From assembly GCF_020180945.1 (NCBI RefSeq), contig NZ_JAIPUL010000003.1, positions 251,450-315,449 on the forward strand: a stretch of DNA of 64,000 nt, in the 5' to 3' direction. The translations under genes and the position numbers were made by a program. This document shows positions 51,083 through 59,700 of this stretch, piece after piece (positions within the stretch are counted from its first letter, which is position 1; each line of letters opens with the position of its first letter). A model generated the notes under the pieces. It had not been told where the DNA came from and did not search any database. It was given only the letters and a program-made list of their open reading frames with translations. The DNA comes from Lacticaseibacillus kribbianus (GTDB lineage: Bacteria > Bacillota > Bacilli > Lactobacillales > Lactobacillaceae).

Positions 51083-51802
51083 ATGTTTGACCTGAAGCAG
51101 ACCATCGCGCAAGCGAAGTTCGTCACGTTCATGACCGGGGCCGGGGTGTCGACCGCCTCGGGCATTCCGGATTACCGCAGCAAGGGCGGGCTGTACTCGG
51201 CCATGGCGCGCCCGGAGTACGCGCTGTCGGCCGACAACCTGCGCGACCACCACCAGGCCTTCCACGACTGGGTGGTCGCCAACATGTTCTACCCGGACGC
51301 CCGGCCCAACGCGATTCACGAGGCGATGGCGGCGATCACCAACGAGAAGGGCGCGATCGTCACCCAAAACGTGGACGGCCTGCACCAGCAAGCCGGTGCC
51401 GAGCACGTGGTTGAGTTTCACGGCAACCTGTACGACATCGTCTGCAGCAAGTGCGACGCCCACGTGCCGTACCAGGACTACCTGAAGTCCGACGTGCACG
51501 CGGCGGACGGCGGGAGGCTGCGCCCGAACATCGTGCTGTACGGCGAGCCAATCGACCCCGCCGTCAGCGCCGCGGCGATCCGCGCCGTTGAGGCCGCCGA
51601 CCTGATCGTCGTGGTCGGCACGAGCTTTCAGGTGTACCCGTTCGCCGGGCTGATCCGCTTCGCGCGCCCGGGCGCGACGCTTGCGGCGGTCAACCGCGAG
51701 CCGATCGAGCTGCCGTACGGCGCGCACATGGTGGTCGGCGATGCCACTGACGTTTTCGCCGGCCTGCGACCCGGCGCTGGCTGTACCCGGCGCTGGCCGT
51801 AA
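51083..51802 (+). CDS. Sir2-family NAD-dependent protein deacylase
   Basis: 239 aa. NAD-binding motifs TGAGVSTASGIPDYRS and TQNVDGLHQQAG, catalytic His in VVEFHGN, and VVVGTSFQVYP. The zinc module is odd: one CxxC (IVCSKCDAH) is present but the second pair, usually before GG-LRP, is missing (DVHAADGGRLRPN). Zinc binding may be lost or incomplete. The start at 51083 has GAAGGAGG upstream. Removes acyl groups from lysines with NAD. Monocistronic. Confidence 0.88.
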   Translation: MFDLKQTIAQAKFVTFMTGAGVSTASGIPDYRSKGGLYSAMARPEYALSADNLRDHHQAFHDWVVANMFYPDARPNAIHEAMAAITNEKGAIVTQNVDGLHQQAGAEHVVEFHGNLYDIVCSKCDAHVPYQDYLKSDVHAADGGRLRPNIVLYGEPIDPAVSAAAIRAVEAADLIVVVGTSFQVYPFAGLIRFARPGATLAAVNREPIELPYGAHMVVGDATDVFAGLRPGAGCTRRWP

Positions 51803-51911
51803 CCAGGCGCGCACGGCGCCCTGTTGCCGGCGGAGGCGCCGACGCTCGGCGGCCCGCATCACTGCCCTGTAACCTGATTGGACCGGTGGGGGCCGGCCGA
51901 AAGGAGTCTTT

Positions 51912-52502
51912 ATGCCCAAGAGTCGCTTGGAGGCCTTCACCGATGGCGTGATCGCCATCATCATCACCATCATGGTGCTGGAGCTGCGGCCGCCGGCGGG
52001 TGGCACCTTCGCCGCCCTGTGGGGGCTGCGCTACTCGCTGTTGATTTACCTCGTGTCCTTTTTCACCCTCGCGGTGTACTGGAACAACCACCACCACCTG
52101 TTCGTGATCGTGCGAAAAATCTCGGGGCGGGTGCTGTGGGCCAACGTGCTGTTCCTGTTCACCATCAGCCTGTTCCCGTTCGTCACCGCCTGGGTCGGCG
52201 AGCACCACGTCGGTGCCGCGGCCCCGGAGATGACCTACGGCGTCGTGGTGGCGGCGACCAACTTCGCCTTCTACCTGCTGATTCGCTGCCTGAACCACGC
52301 CGATCAGCACAACGCGGCGTTTTCGGAGCTGGTGGGGCGCGGCTACTACAAGCCGCTGGTGTCGGTGATCGGCGCGGTCTGCGCCATTTTCCTGGCGCTG
52401 GCCTGGCCGCCTTTGACCGTCATCGTCGACACGGCGCTACTGCTGCTGTGGGTGCGGCCGGAGCGGCGCATCGAGGCGCACGTCGCGCGAAAGGAGCCCT
52501 GA
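51912..52502 (+). CDS. TMEM175 family potassium-channel-like protein
   Basis: 196 aa with GAAAGGAG upstream. The signature RLEAFTDGVIAIIITIMVLEL at the N-terminus is the bacterial TMEM175 (DUF1211) filter-helix motif (F[ST]DG..AI). Five to six helices, including LLIYLVSFFTLAVYWNNHHH with the conserved His cluster. Forms tetrameric K+ leak channels in studied homologues. Overlaps the TPM gene by one base. Confidence 0.88.
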   Translation: MPKSRLEAFTDGVIAIIITIMVLELRPPAGGTFAALWGLRYSLLIYLVSFFTLAVYWNNHHHLFVIVRKISGRVLWANVLFLFTISLFPFVTAWVGEHHVGAAAPEMTYGVVVAATNFAFYLLIRCLNHADQHNAAFSELVGRGYYKPLVSVIGAVCAIFLALAWPPLTVIVDTALLLLWVRPERRIEAHVARKEP

Positions 52503-53794
52503 TGAGAAGAATCCGCTACTGGCTGCTCGCGCTTGTGGCCGCCCTGGCGCTGTTCGGCCTCGCCCAACCGGTGCGCGCCGCCAGCCACAACGCGTGGGTC
52601 AACGACCACGCCGGGGTGCTGAGCCAAGCCACCCTGAAGCAGGTGGCCGAGCTCAACGAGCAGACCTTCGCCAAGCTTCCGGGGTCGCCGCAGCTGGCGG
52701 TCGAGACCTACGACAAGATTCCCGGCGACGACGACATCGACGACTTTCGCGCCAGCCGCTTTCAACAGCTGGGCGTCGGCCACAAGGACTGGGACAACGG
52801 CCTGTACTTCGTGATGGCCGTGAAGGACCGCAAGTTCGGGCTGGAGGTCGGCTACGGGCTGGAGTCGGCCGTGCCGGACGGGGCCTCGGCCAAAATCGTC
52901 ACCGCGGCGGTCAAAACCAAGCTGCGCGGCGGCGACTACGACGCGGCGATGCAGCAGATCGTCGCAAACATCGCCAAGACCCTGAAGCAAAACCGCAGCG
53001 CCATCATGACCCCGACGGACATCAAGGCCAAGCGCGCGGCGGCCGCCCGGATGCGCGGCATCCTGATTGTGGTGGCGGAGCTCACGGCGCTTGTGGCCGC
53101 CGGCAGCACCGCCTGGCTGGTGGTGCGCAAACGCCGCCGCAACGCGCGGCTGCAGGCGGCGTTCGAGACGCCCGATGCCACGCTTTCGCTTTTCGCCGGC
53201 CTGCCGAAAGCCGAGCGCGACCGCTTCGTCGCCCAGCTGCGCGCGCCGATGAGCGGTCCGATTGACCTCGCGCTGCAGCAGGCGCGCTTCGCCGATTACG
53301 TGCGCGCCAACTTCGGCGAGCTCAGCCTGCGCCTGGTCACGGGCAGCCCGTACCCGCTGTACGTGTTCGGTGCGGTTCGCCCCAAGCAAAAGGCCGCGGC
53401 GCTCAACGCGTTCCCGGACTTCGCCGCGCTGGTCGCCGCCTGCGATGAGCAGCTGGCGGCCAAAAGCGTCCCGTTTTCGCTGTACCAGCCGGCTTTTGAG
53501 GACTGGGCGGCGGACGGCAAGGTGACCCTCCTGGACCAGCAGGCGGTGTGGGCCGAGTTCGTCAAGCACGTGCGCGCCAAGGACGCGGACAAGCTGACGG
53601 TCAAGAAGCAGCGCAAGACCTTTCAGGCCATCCTCGACTACCAGTACGGCCGCGACACCCACACCGGCGACCTGCCGCTGTGGGTCGGCGTCAACTACGC
53701 GCACGACAGCGCAAGCGCGGGCTCGGGCAGCGACTTCGGCGGCGGTTTCGGCGGCGGCTCAAGCGGCGGCGGTGGGTTCTCGGGGGGATGGTAG
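52502..53794 (+). CDS. TPM domain protein with Gly-rich tail
   Basis: 430 aa. Signal peptide (to VRAASHN), then a TPM domain from WVNDHAGVLSQATLKQVAEL with VGHKDWDNGLYFVMAVKDRK and GYGLESAVPDG. A helix at about 175-195 (ILIVVAELTALVAAGSTAWL) anchors it. A cytoplasmic-type helical domain follows, and the end is Gly/Ser-rich (GGGFGGGSSGGGG), as is common in YgcG-like proteins. Role unknown, perhaps in membrane or photosystem-like repair families. Its stop is directly followed by a family A repeat. Confidence 0.88.
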   Translation: MRRIRYWLLALVAALALFGLAQPVRAASHNAWVNDHAGVLSQATLKQVAELNEQTFAKLPGSPQLAVETYDKIPGDDDIDDFRASRFQQLGVGHKDWDNGLYFVMAVKDRKFGLEVGYGLESAVPDGASAKIVTAAVKTKLRGGDYDAAMQQIVANIAKTLKQNRSAIMTPTDIKAKRAAAARMRGILIVVAELTALVAAGSTAWLVVRKRRRNARLQAAFETPDATLSLFAGLPKAERDRFVAQLRAPMSGPIDLALQQARFADYVRANFGELSLRLVTGSPYPLYVFGAVRPKQKAAALNAFPDFAALVAACDEQLAAKSVPFSLYQPAFEDWAADGKVTLLDQQAVWAEFVKHVRAKDADKLTVKKQRKTFQAILDYQYGRDTHTGDLPLWVGVNYAHDSASAGSGSDFGGGFGGGSSGGGGFSGGW

Positions 53795-53796
53795 AA

Positions 53797-53905
53797 AACC
53801 CAGGGCGGAGCGGGGCGCACTTAGCCGGTCGGGTAGCGTAAGGCTGGGCATTGGGCCGCACTTTGGCCCAGTGTCCAGTCTTAGCTAGGCTAGCCGCATC
53901 TGAGG
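53797..53905 (-). repeat. Family A structured repeat, single unit
   Basis: Begins 3 bases after the TPM gene stop with AACCCAGGGCGGAGC, then GCACTTAGCCGGTCGGGTAG and the hairpin AAGGCTGGGCATTGGGCC / GGCCCAGTGTCCAGTCTT, then GCTAGGCTAGCCGC. Same orientation relative to the gene as the copies after the permease gene at 2187, oppF and oppB. Confidence 0.85.
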
Positions 53906-54013
53906 CGCACATCGGAACCCGACGCCCCCATGCGCGAATCATCTTGCCTTGGGAAACGCTTTCAACTACACTGAAGCCAACGGCAGACGCGGAGTCAATG
54001 GAGGACATTGCGA

Positions 54014-54307
54014 ATGGGCAAGCATGCTTGGCGGTACTTAATCGCTGTCGCGTTCGGGCTGACCGGACTGGGGCTTTTGGCCCCCGCGAGTCAGGCCATC
54101 GCGGATGGCAGCACGGAATCGCTGTACCTTTACTTCTACGGCTGGCCGCTGGGGTGGCTCGAGGGCGACACGCCCAGCCGCCTCGATGCGGCGGCCCGGT
54201 TCGCCGGGATCTTCAAACTCGGGCAGAAGGGCGCGACCTGGCAGTTCAACCTGCTGGGGTTCGTCGGCGACTTTTTGGTGGCGCTGGCCTTTGCGGCGCT
54301 AGTGTAG
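54014..54307 (+). CDS. Small exported or membrane protein, unknown
   Basis: 97 aa. N-terminal helix AWRYLIAVAFGLTGLGLLAP looks like a signal or anchor; a second helix ends the protein (FLVALAFAALV). Centre contains LYFYGWPLGWLEGD. GGAGG lies nine bases before the ATG at 54014; an in-frame TTG at 54008 is too close. I do not recognise it. Confidence 0.6.
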   Translation: MGKHAWRYLIAVAFGLTGLGLLAPASQAIADGSTESLYLYFYGWPLGWLEGDTPSRLDAAARFAGIFKLGQKGATWQFNLLGFVGDFLVALAFAALV

Positions 54308-54352
54308 TGGGGCGTGCGCATGCTGGCGCGCCGCGGCCGCTAGCCATCAATC

Positions 54353-54405
54353 AGGACAAAATAATTCCCGTCTGCAGCCAGCCTGCAGGCGGGAATTTTT
54401 TGTCC
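54353..54405. terminator. Bidirectional terminator
   Basis: AGGACAAAATAATTCCCG pairs with CGGGAATTTTTTGTCCT, with inner CTGCAG/CTGCAG. It lies between convergent genes and has T runs for both strands. Confidence 0.92.
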
Positions 54406-54413
54406 TATGACAC

Positions 54414-55766
54414 TCAGTCCACGTGCCGCCACTCCGAGTCGGTGACGATGCGCGCCGCGGCCAGACCCAGCGGCAGGGCGACGACGATCAGGACGGCCTT
54501 GATCATCCAGCCGCCGCCGACGCCGAAGTCGTTGAGGCCGAGGTTGAACATCGCGCGGTACATGTAAAGCCCCGGCACCATAATCACGATCGCGGGCACG
54601 GTCAGGGAGATGCGCGGGTAGCCGGTGTTGCGGTTGACGGCGCTGGCGAGCAGTCCTGCGACCAAAGCGCCGATGAAGGCCGCGGCGGCGGCCGGCATCG
54701 CGAAGTCGACCAGGGTCAGCCGCAGCGTGTTGGCGACGGCGCCGAGCACGCCGGCGGACGCGGCGAGTTTGCGCGGCGAGTTGAACATGATGGAGAAGCC
54801 GTAGACCCCGCAGAAGCTGGCCGCCAGCCGGCAGGTGAGCAGCACCCAGAAGCTGAGGTGCAGCGGGATGAAGTTTTGCGGCTCAAAATGCACGAGCAGC
54901 GCGACCAGCCAGCCGGTGACGGTGGCGACCACGATCACCATGATCGCGAAGGTGCCGCGCTCAAGCCCGCTTCGCATGTCGAGCTTGGCCATGTCCAGCC
55001 CCGAGGTGATGAAGGGAAAACCGGGGATCACGAACAGCATCGCACCGATGTAGCCGGCCTCGTGGGCCTGCGACACGTGGAAGCCGAGCTCCAGCACCTT
55101 GAACATCAGCAGGTAGGAGAGGCAGGCCAGGGCGACCGAGACGGCGGTGCTGGCGGTGACGGTGATGTGTCGCGCACCCATCAGCCGCCTTGAGTAGTTG
55201 CCGACGCCGGCGCCGAGGAACGCGCAGATCATCTCGATCGGCCCGCCACCGAGCAGGAAGGTGAAGGCGGCGCAGGCCAAAGCCGACGCAAGGCCGGCGG
55301 TCAGCGCCGAGAAGTTGCCCGGCTTGTGCTGGATCTTGTCCAGCTGCGCGTGGATCTCGCCGACGGACAGGCCCACGCAGTCGGTCGCAAAGCGGGCGAC
55401 GTAGCGCTCGAGCACGGTCAGCTTGTCGGTGTTGACGCCGCTGGTCGGCAGCGCCAGCGCCTGCGTGTAGTGGCGGCCGTGGTCGAAGCAGGTGAACTCG
55501 ATGGTGATCAGCCCGACGTCGGCCGAGCAGGTCAGCCCGAGGTCGCGCGCGATGGTGTTCATCGCCTCGCGCACGCGCCAGGCCCCGGTGCCGCACGACA
55601 GCATGATGATGCCGACGCGGCCGACGATGGTGGCGCGCTCGGTGAGGCTGGCGCCGGTCACCGGTCCGTCACTTTGCCGGTCGAAGCTGTGCCAGTTGAT
55701 GGTCATGTGGTGGTTCGGCGACAGCGTGACGCGCGGCCGGGCCTTGGGTTCTTCTGAGTGGTCCAT
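54414..55766 (-). CDS. Threonine/serine exporter, ThrE family (fused form)
   Basis: 450 aa. The N-terminal cytoplasmic part has the ThrE (DUF1212) pattern GTGAWRVREAMNTIARDLGL and the later NFSALTAGLASALACAAFTF helix. About ten helices: five in the ThrE part, then five of the ThrE_2 (DUF3815) part (AASAGVLGAVANTLRLTLVD), both in one chain. Exports Thr/Ser in studied homologues. Starts behind GGAGGG. Confidence 0.88.
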   Translation of the reverse strand: MDHSEEPKARPRVTLSPNHHMTINWHSFDRQSDGPVTGASLTERATIVGRVGIIMLSCGTGAWRVREAMNTIARDLGLTCSADVGLITIEFTCFDHGRHYTQALALPTSGVNTDKLTVLERYVARFATDCVGLSVGEIHAQLDKIQHKPGNFSALTAGLASALACAAFTFLLGGGPIEMICAFLGAGVGNYSRRLMGARHITVTASTAVSVALACLSYLLMFKVLELGFHVSQAHEAGYIGAMLFVIPGFPFITSGLDMAKLDMRSGLERGTFAIMVIVVATVTGWLVALLVHFEPQNFIPLHLSFWVLLTCRLAASFCGVYGFSIMFNSPRKLAASAGVLGAVANTLRLTLVDFAMPAAAAAFIGALVAGLLASAVNRNTGYPRISLTVPAIVIMVPGLYMYRAMFNLGLNDFGVGGGWMIKAVLIVVALPLGLAAARIVTDSEWRHVD

Positions 55767-55994
55767 GGTGTCCCTCCAAGCTTGTTAGGGCCTATTTTAC
55801 ACCTTTTCATGAAAATCAAAAAGGCCGCCGCGGCGGCGCAGGCGTGAAAAACGCGGCCGCCCGGCCCCCAAACTGCTGGGAGCGGGCGGCCGCGGCGGGC
55901 GATTGGTGCGAAGTAGACGGCGCAAATCGCGGCCGGAGCGGCGGAGCGGCGCGGTTCGACCGCGTGGTCTGGCGTGCGGGCCGGAACCCGGCGG

Positions 55995-56510
55995 CTAGAG
56001 CCCGAACGCCGGGTCGTACCGCAGCGTGCCGTGCACGCCGCTCAGCCCGCCGGGAATCAGCTCACGGATCATGAAATTTTCATCCGCGACGGCGAAGGGC
56101 GCGGTGATGCCGAACTTGGCGGCCGGCCCGTAGCCGAAGCGGCCGTAGTAGGCGGGATCGCCGAGAATCGAGATGGCGCGGCGCAGGTCCTCGCCGGCGG
56201 TCGCCTCCAGAAAGGCGATCAGCGCGCTGCCGACGCCTTGGTGCTGGAACGCCGGCGCCACCGCCAGCGGCGCGAGCACGAACAGCTTGGCGTCGCCGAC
56301 GCTCGCCTCTGACAGCATGGTGTGGCCGATCAGGGTGCCGTCGTCGGCAAGTGCCACGGCGTCGTACTCGGGGCGGTAGGTCGCGGACCGGCGCAGCGCC
56401 GCGACCAGCGGGCCCTCGTTGCCGTCGGTGTGCGGCGCCGTGGCGAAGGCGGCGGTAACCAGCGCGACGCTTGGGGCCAGGAATTCTTGGGTAACCGGTT
56501 GAATTTTCAT
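55995..56510 (-). CDS. GNAT family N-acetyltransferase
   Basis: 171 aa. The acetyl-CoA pyrophosphate loop is QHQGVGSAL, preceded by the beta strand LAPLAVAPAF and followed by ISILGDPAYYGRFGYGPA, the YhbS-like motif. Acceptor unknown. AAGGAG upstream of ATG at 56510. Its gene follows the AraC regulator with 2 bases between them, so the two are one operon. Confidence 0.88.
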   Translation of the reverse strand: MKIQPVTQEFLAPSVALVTAAFATAPHTDGNEGPLVAALRRSATYRPEYDAVALADDGTLIGHTMLSEASVGDAKLFVLAPLAVAPAFQHQGVGSALIAFLEATAGEDLRRAISILGDPAYYGRFGYGPAAKFGITAPFAVADENFMIRELIPGGLSGVHGTLRYDPAFGL

Positions 56511-56512
56511 TG

Positions 56513-57496
56513 TCAATGCTCCTTAGTGGTTTCGAGCGCGCGGACCTGCGCCTGCAGGTTCACGCCGGGGTCGACCTGATCGTTGTTCATGAACGTGTGC
56601 GTGAAGGCGGCCCGGTAGCGCGACGGCGGCAGGCCGACCGCCCGGTGGAAGACGCGCGCGAAGTATTTTTCATCGGGGAAAAAGGCGCGCGCGGCGACCG
56701 TTGCCACCGGGTCGTCCGTCGACAGCAGCAAAAGCTTCGCGTAGTCCAGCCGCAGTCCGGTGCCGTACTGGCCGATGGTCTGGCCGGTGGCCTGCTTGAA
56801 CAGGCGGTTGAGGTAGTCCGGGTTGCGCTCGAACTGCGCCGCGACGGTCGCGACGCTGGGCCGCGCCGCCAGGTTGATGCGCAGCCACGCCCGCACGGGG
56901 TTGACCAGCCGGGTGCCGTCGGGCCGCCGATCAGCCGCCTCCGCCGCCGCGGCGAGCCGCAGCACCACCAGCGTCGCCTGGTAATCGCAGAGCAGCTGAC
57001 CGCTGGCCGGATCGTGGGCGACGTCCAGCAGCTGGCGCCAGGCGACGCCGGGCTGCGGGAACTGCCCAAGGTGGGCGAAGCGCGGCAGCAGGGCGACCGC
57101 GGGCGCGCCGGGTCCAGTCGGGGTCGCGGCCGGCGCCGTACCGATATCGGCCCCAGCCGTCCCGCCCGGACCTAGTCCAACTGCGAGCGCCGTCCCGCCC
57201 GTGCCCGCCACCGCGGTTGCCGGCGCCACCACGTGCAGCCACAGGAAGCGGCTCGGCGTCAGCGTCGGCTGGGCGCCGACGATGGTCTCGTGCGGGAACA
57301 CGGTCAAGGCGTCGCCGGGACCGAGGTGGAACGTCTGGCCGGCCACGGATAAGTGCACCTCGCCGGTCACGCCCAGCAGCAGCTCGGTGTCGGCACCGTG
57401 GGTCGCGCGGTGGTGCCGCCAGCCCAGTGCCGCGGTGAACTCGCCGCTTTGCAGGTAGGTCGCCGGTGTGTTCAGGGTCATTTTCAGCTGCGCCAT
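56513..57496 (-). CDS. AraC family regulator of the arabinofuranosidase gene
   Basis: 327 aa. N-terminal cupin-like domain (ELLLGVTGEVHLSVAGQTFH, GPGDALTVFPHE) and a C-terminal double HTH (FERNPDYLNRLFKQATGQTI, then VATVAARAFFPDEKYFARVF, RAVGLPPSRYRAAF). A linker is rich in A, G and T at about 105-150. Start at 57496 after GGGAGGTGC. Divergent from the GH127 gene, with about 100 bases shared, so it likely controls it in response to an arabinose-containing sugar. Confidence 0.88.
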   Translation of the reverse strand: MAQLKMTLNTPATYLQSGEFTAALGWRHHRATHGADTELLLGVTGEVHLSVAGQTFHLGPGDALTVFPHETIVGAQPTLTPSRFLWLHVVAPATAVAGTGGTALAVGLGPGGTAGADIGTAPAATPTGPGAPAVALLPRFAHLGQFPQPGVAWRQLLDVAHDPASGQLLCDYQATLVVLRLAAAAEAADRRPDGTRLVNPVRAWLRINLAARPSVATVAAQFERNPDYLNRLFKQATGQTIGQYGTGLRLDYAKLLLLSTDDPVATVAARAFFPDEKYFARVFHRAVGLPPSRYRAAFTHTFMNNDQVDPGVNLQAQVRALETTKEH

Positions 57497-57546
57497 ATTG
57501 CACCTCCCAAGGTCGGAATCCGCCACCAATTATCAGATTCTAGCAG

Positions 57547-57575
57547 TGTTGGCGGCCAAAGTAAACGCTTATACT
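57547..57575 (+). promoter_or_regulatory. GH127 promoter with a cre-like site
   Basis: -35 TGTTGG (57547-57552), 17-base spacer, -10 TATACT (57570-57575). AGTAAACGCTTATA (57560-57573) overlaps the -10 and fits the CcpA cre consensus at all fixed positions but two. The location suits catabolite repression by CcpA. Confidence 0.5.
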
Positions 57576-57595
57576 GGCGGTAATGGAGGTGCGAC

Positions 57596-59527
57596 ATGAA
57601 ACTGACTCAGGTGACAATCGACGACGACTTCTGGAATTACTACCGCGACCTGGTGCGAACCCGGATGATTCCCTACCAGTGGCGGGTGCTCAACGACCTG
57701 GAGGCGGTGGCCAACCCCGGCGGCAACAGCTACGACGCCCAGGACAACAGCCACGCGATCCGCAACCTGCGCCGCGCGGCCGGCCTGGAAAAGGGCGGCT
57801 TTGCCGGCATGTGGTTCCAGGACTCCGACGTCTACAAGTGGATGGAGGCCGCGGCGTATTCGCTGCAAAGCCACCCGGATGCGGCGCTTGCCGGCCAGTG
57901 CGATGAGGTCGTCGCGCTGATCGCCGCGGCGCAGGAGGACGACGGCTACCTCGATACCTACTTTCAGCTGGAGGCGCCGGACCGCAAGCTCAAACACGTC
58001 GCGCGCTCCCACGAGCTCTACTGCATGGGCCACTACATCGAGGCCGGCTGCGCGTACTACGAGGCGACCGGCAGCAAGCCCGCCCTGGCGATTGCGGTGA
58101 AAATGGCCGATTACCTGGCCGCGCATTTTGGCCCCGAGCCCGGCAAGCTGCACGGCTACCCCGGCCACCCCGAGGTCGAGCTGGCGCTGACCCGGCTGTA
58201 CCAGGTGACCGGCGACCGGCGCCACCTGGACCTCGCCCTGTACATGCTCAACCAGCGCGGCACCGAGCCGAACTTTTTCAAGGCGCAGGCTAAGACCACG
58301 GCGGTCAAAAACGAGCCGTACTGGAGCGGCGACTGGCAGGACCTCGGCTACTTCCAGGCCGATGTGCCGCTGACCCAGATGCCGGAGCCCGAGGGCCACG
58401 CGGTGCGGATGCTGTACCTGCTGGCCGGCGCGGCGCAGGCCGGGCGGCTGGGCGCCGATGACGCGCTGATGGCGGCCTGCCGCCGCCTGGCCGAGCGCAT
58501 CATTGACCACCAGATGTACGTCACCGGCGGCGTCGGTCAGACGGTCAACGGCGAGGCGTTCACCTTCCCGGACGACCTGCCCAATGACACGGCCTACGCG
58601 GAGACCTGCGCCAGCTGCGCGATGGTGTTTTTCCTTCAGGCCATGCTTCAGGCGGCGCCGGAGGCCGAGTACGCCGACGTGATCGAGCGCGAGCTGTTCA
58701 ACGGCGTGCTGGCCGGCGTCGCGCTTGACGGCGCGCACTTCTTCTACGTCAACCCGCTGGAGGTCGACCCAACCGCCTGCAGGCTGGATCCGGCCAAGCG
58801 GCACGTGCTGCCGACGCGGCCGGCCTGGCTGAACTGCGCCTGCTGCCCGCCGAACCTCGCGCGGCTGGTGGCCAGCCTCGACCGCTACGTGTACCTCGCG
58901 CGCGGCGCCCGGCTGGAGGTCAACCAGTACGTCGGCGGCACCGCGCGCCTCGACAACGGCGCGGCGGTCACCCAGACCGGCGGCTACCCGTGGCGCGAAG
59001 GCCAGACGTTCACCGTGACCGCGCCGGCCGGGGTGGCCTTCACCCTGGCGCTGCGCATTCCGGCCTGGGCCGCGGGCTGGTCGCTGACCGTTGACGGCCG
59101 GGCGGTGCCCCCGGCCGCGCGCGCCGGTTACGCGGAGGTGCCGGTGCACGACGGGGCGGTCGTGGTGCTGACCCTGCCGCTGCAACCGCGGCGCGTCCAC
59201 GCCGACCCGGCGGTGCGCGCGGACATCGGCCTGGTCGCCGTCGCCCGCGGCCCGATCGTCTACTGCCTGGAGCAGGCCGACAACGGCGCCCAGCTGCCGT
59301 GGCTGGCGCTGCCCAAAGACGCCGCGCTGACCGCGACCGGCGACGCCGCGACCTTCGCGCTGCCGCTGGTGCGCGTGACCGCACCGGGCTTGCGCCTGCC
59401 CGGCTCGGCCGCCGCGGTGGCGGCGGGCCCGCAGCCCCAGCCGCTGTCCTTCATCCCGTACTTCGCGTGGGCCAACCGCGAAGTCGGGGAGATGAGTGTG
59501 TGGGTGAGGGACACACAGAATGCATAA
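57596..59527 (+). CDS. GH127 beta-L-arabinofuranosidase family protein
   Basis: 643 aa. The N-terminal (alpha/alpha)6 part starts TIDDDFWNYYRDLVRTRMIP, with SHELYCMGHYIEAGCAYYEA in the centre. Zn/Cys catalytic centre: Glu and Cys in YAETCASCAMVF and the Cys pair in LNCACCPPNLARL, as in HypBA1 (Glu338, Cys340, Cys417, Cys418). C-terminal beta-sandwich follows. Releases beta-L-arabinofuranose from plant glycans. No signal peptide, so it acts on imported oligosaccharides, though no transporter is adjacent. GGAGGTG upstream. Confidence 0.92.
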   Translation: MKLTQVTIDDDFWNYYRDLVRTRMIPYQWRVLNDLEAVANPGGNSYDAQDNSHAIRNLRRAAGLEKGGFAGMWFQDSDVYKWMEAAAYSLQSHPDAALAGQCDEVVALIAAAQEDDGYLDTYFQLEAPDRKLKHVARSHELYCMGHYIEAGCAYYEATGSKPALAIAVKMADYLAAHFGPEPGKLHGYPGHPEVELALTRLYQVTGDRRHLDLALYMLNQRGTEPNFFKAQAKTTAVKNEPYWSGDWQDLGYFQADVPLTQMPEPEGHAVRMLYLLAGAAQAGRLGADDALMAACRRLAERIIDHQMYVTGGVGQTVNGEAFTFPDDLPNDTAYAETCASCAMVFFLQAMLQAAPEAEYADVIERELFNGVLAGVALDGAHFFYVNPLEVDPTACRLDPAKRHVLPTRPAWLNCACCPPNLARLVASLDRYVYLARGARLEVNQYVGGTARLDNGAAVTQTGGYPWREGQTFTVTAPAGVAFTLALRIPAWAAGWSLTVDGRAVPPAARAGYAEVPVHDGAVVVLTLPLQPRRVHADPAVRADIGLVAVARGPIVYCLEQADNGAQLPWLALPKDAALTATGDAATFALPLVRVTAPGLRLPGSAAAVAAGPQPQPLSFIPYFAWANREVGEMSVWVRDTQNA

Positions 59528-59576
59528 TATGTTTTCATCTAGCTATATGCACTAATGAGAATAATTCAACAATCAG

Positions 59577-59603
59577 GGCAATCGCGGGCAACGATTGCCT
59601 TTT
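59577..59603 (+). terminator. Intrinsic terminator of the GH127 gene
   Basis: GGCAATCG / CGATTGCC with a 7-base loop and TTTT, 50 bases after the stop. Confidence 0.75.
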
Positions 59604-59700
59604 GGCGTAATATTTAGGGAGACAAAACGTATTCAGATGTTCCGTGGTATAATCAGAAACAAAACATGGTTAATTATTCCGATGCGTGGGAGGGATTTAT

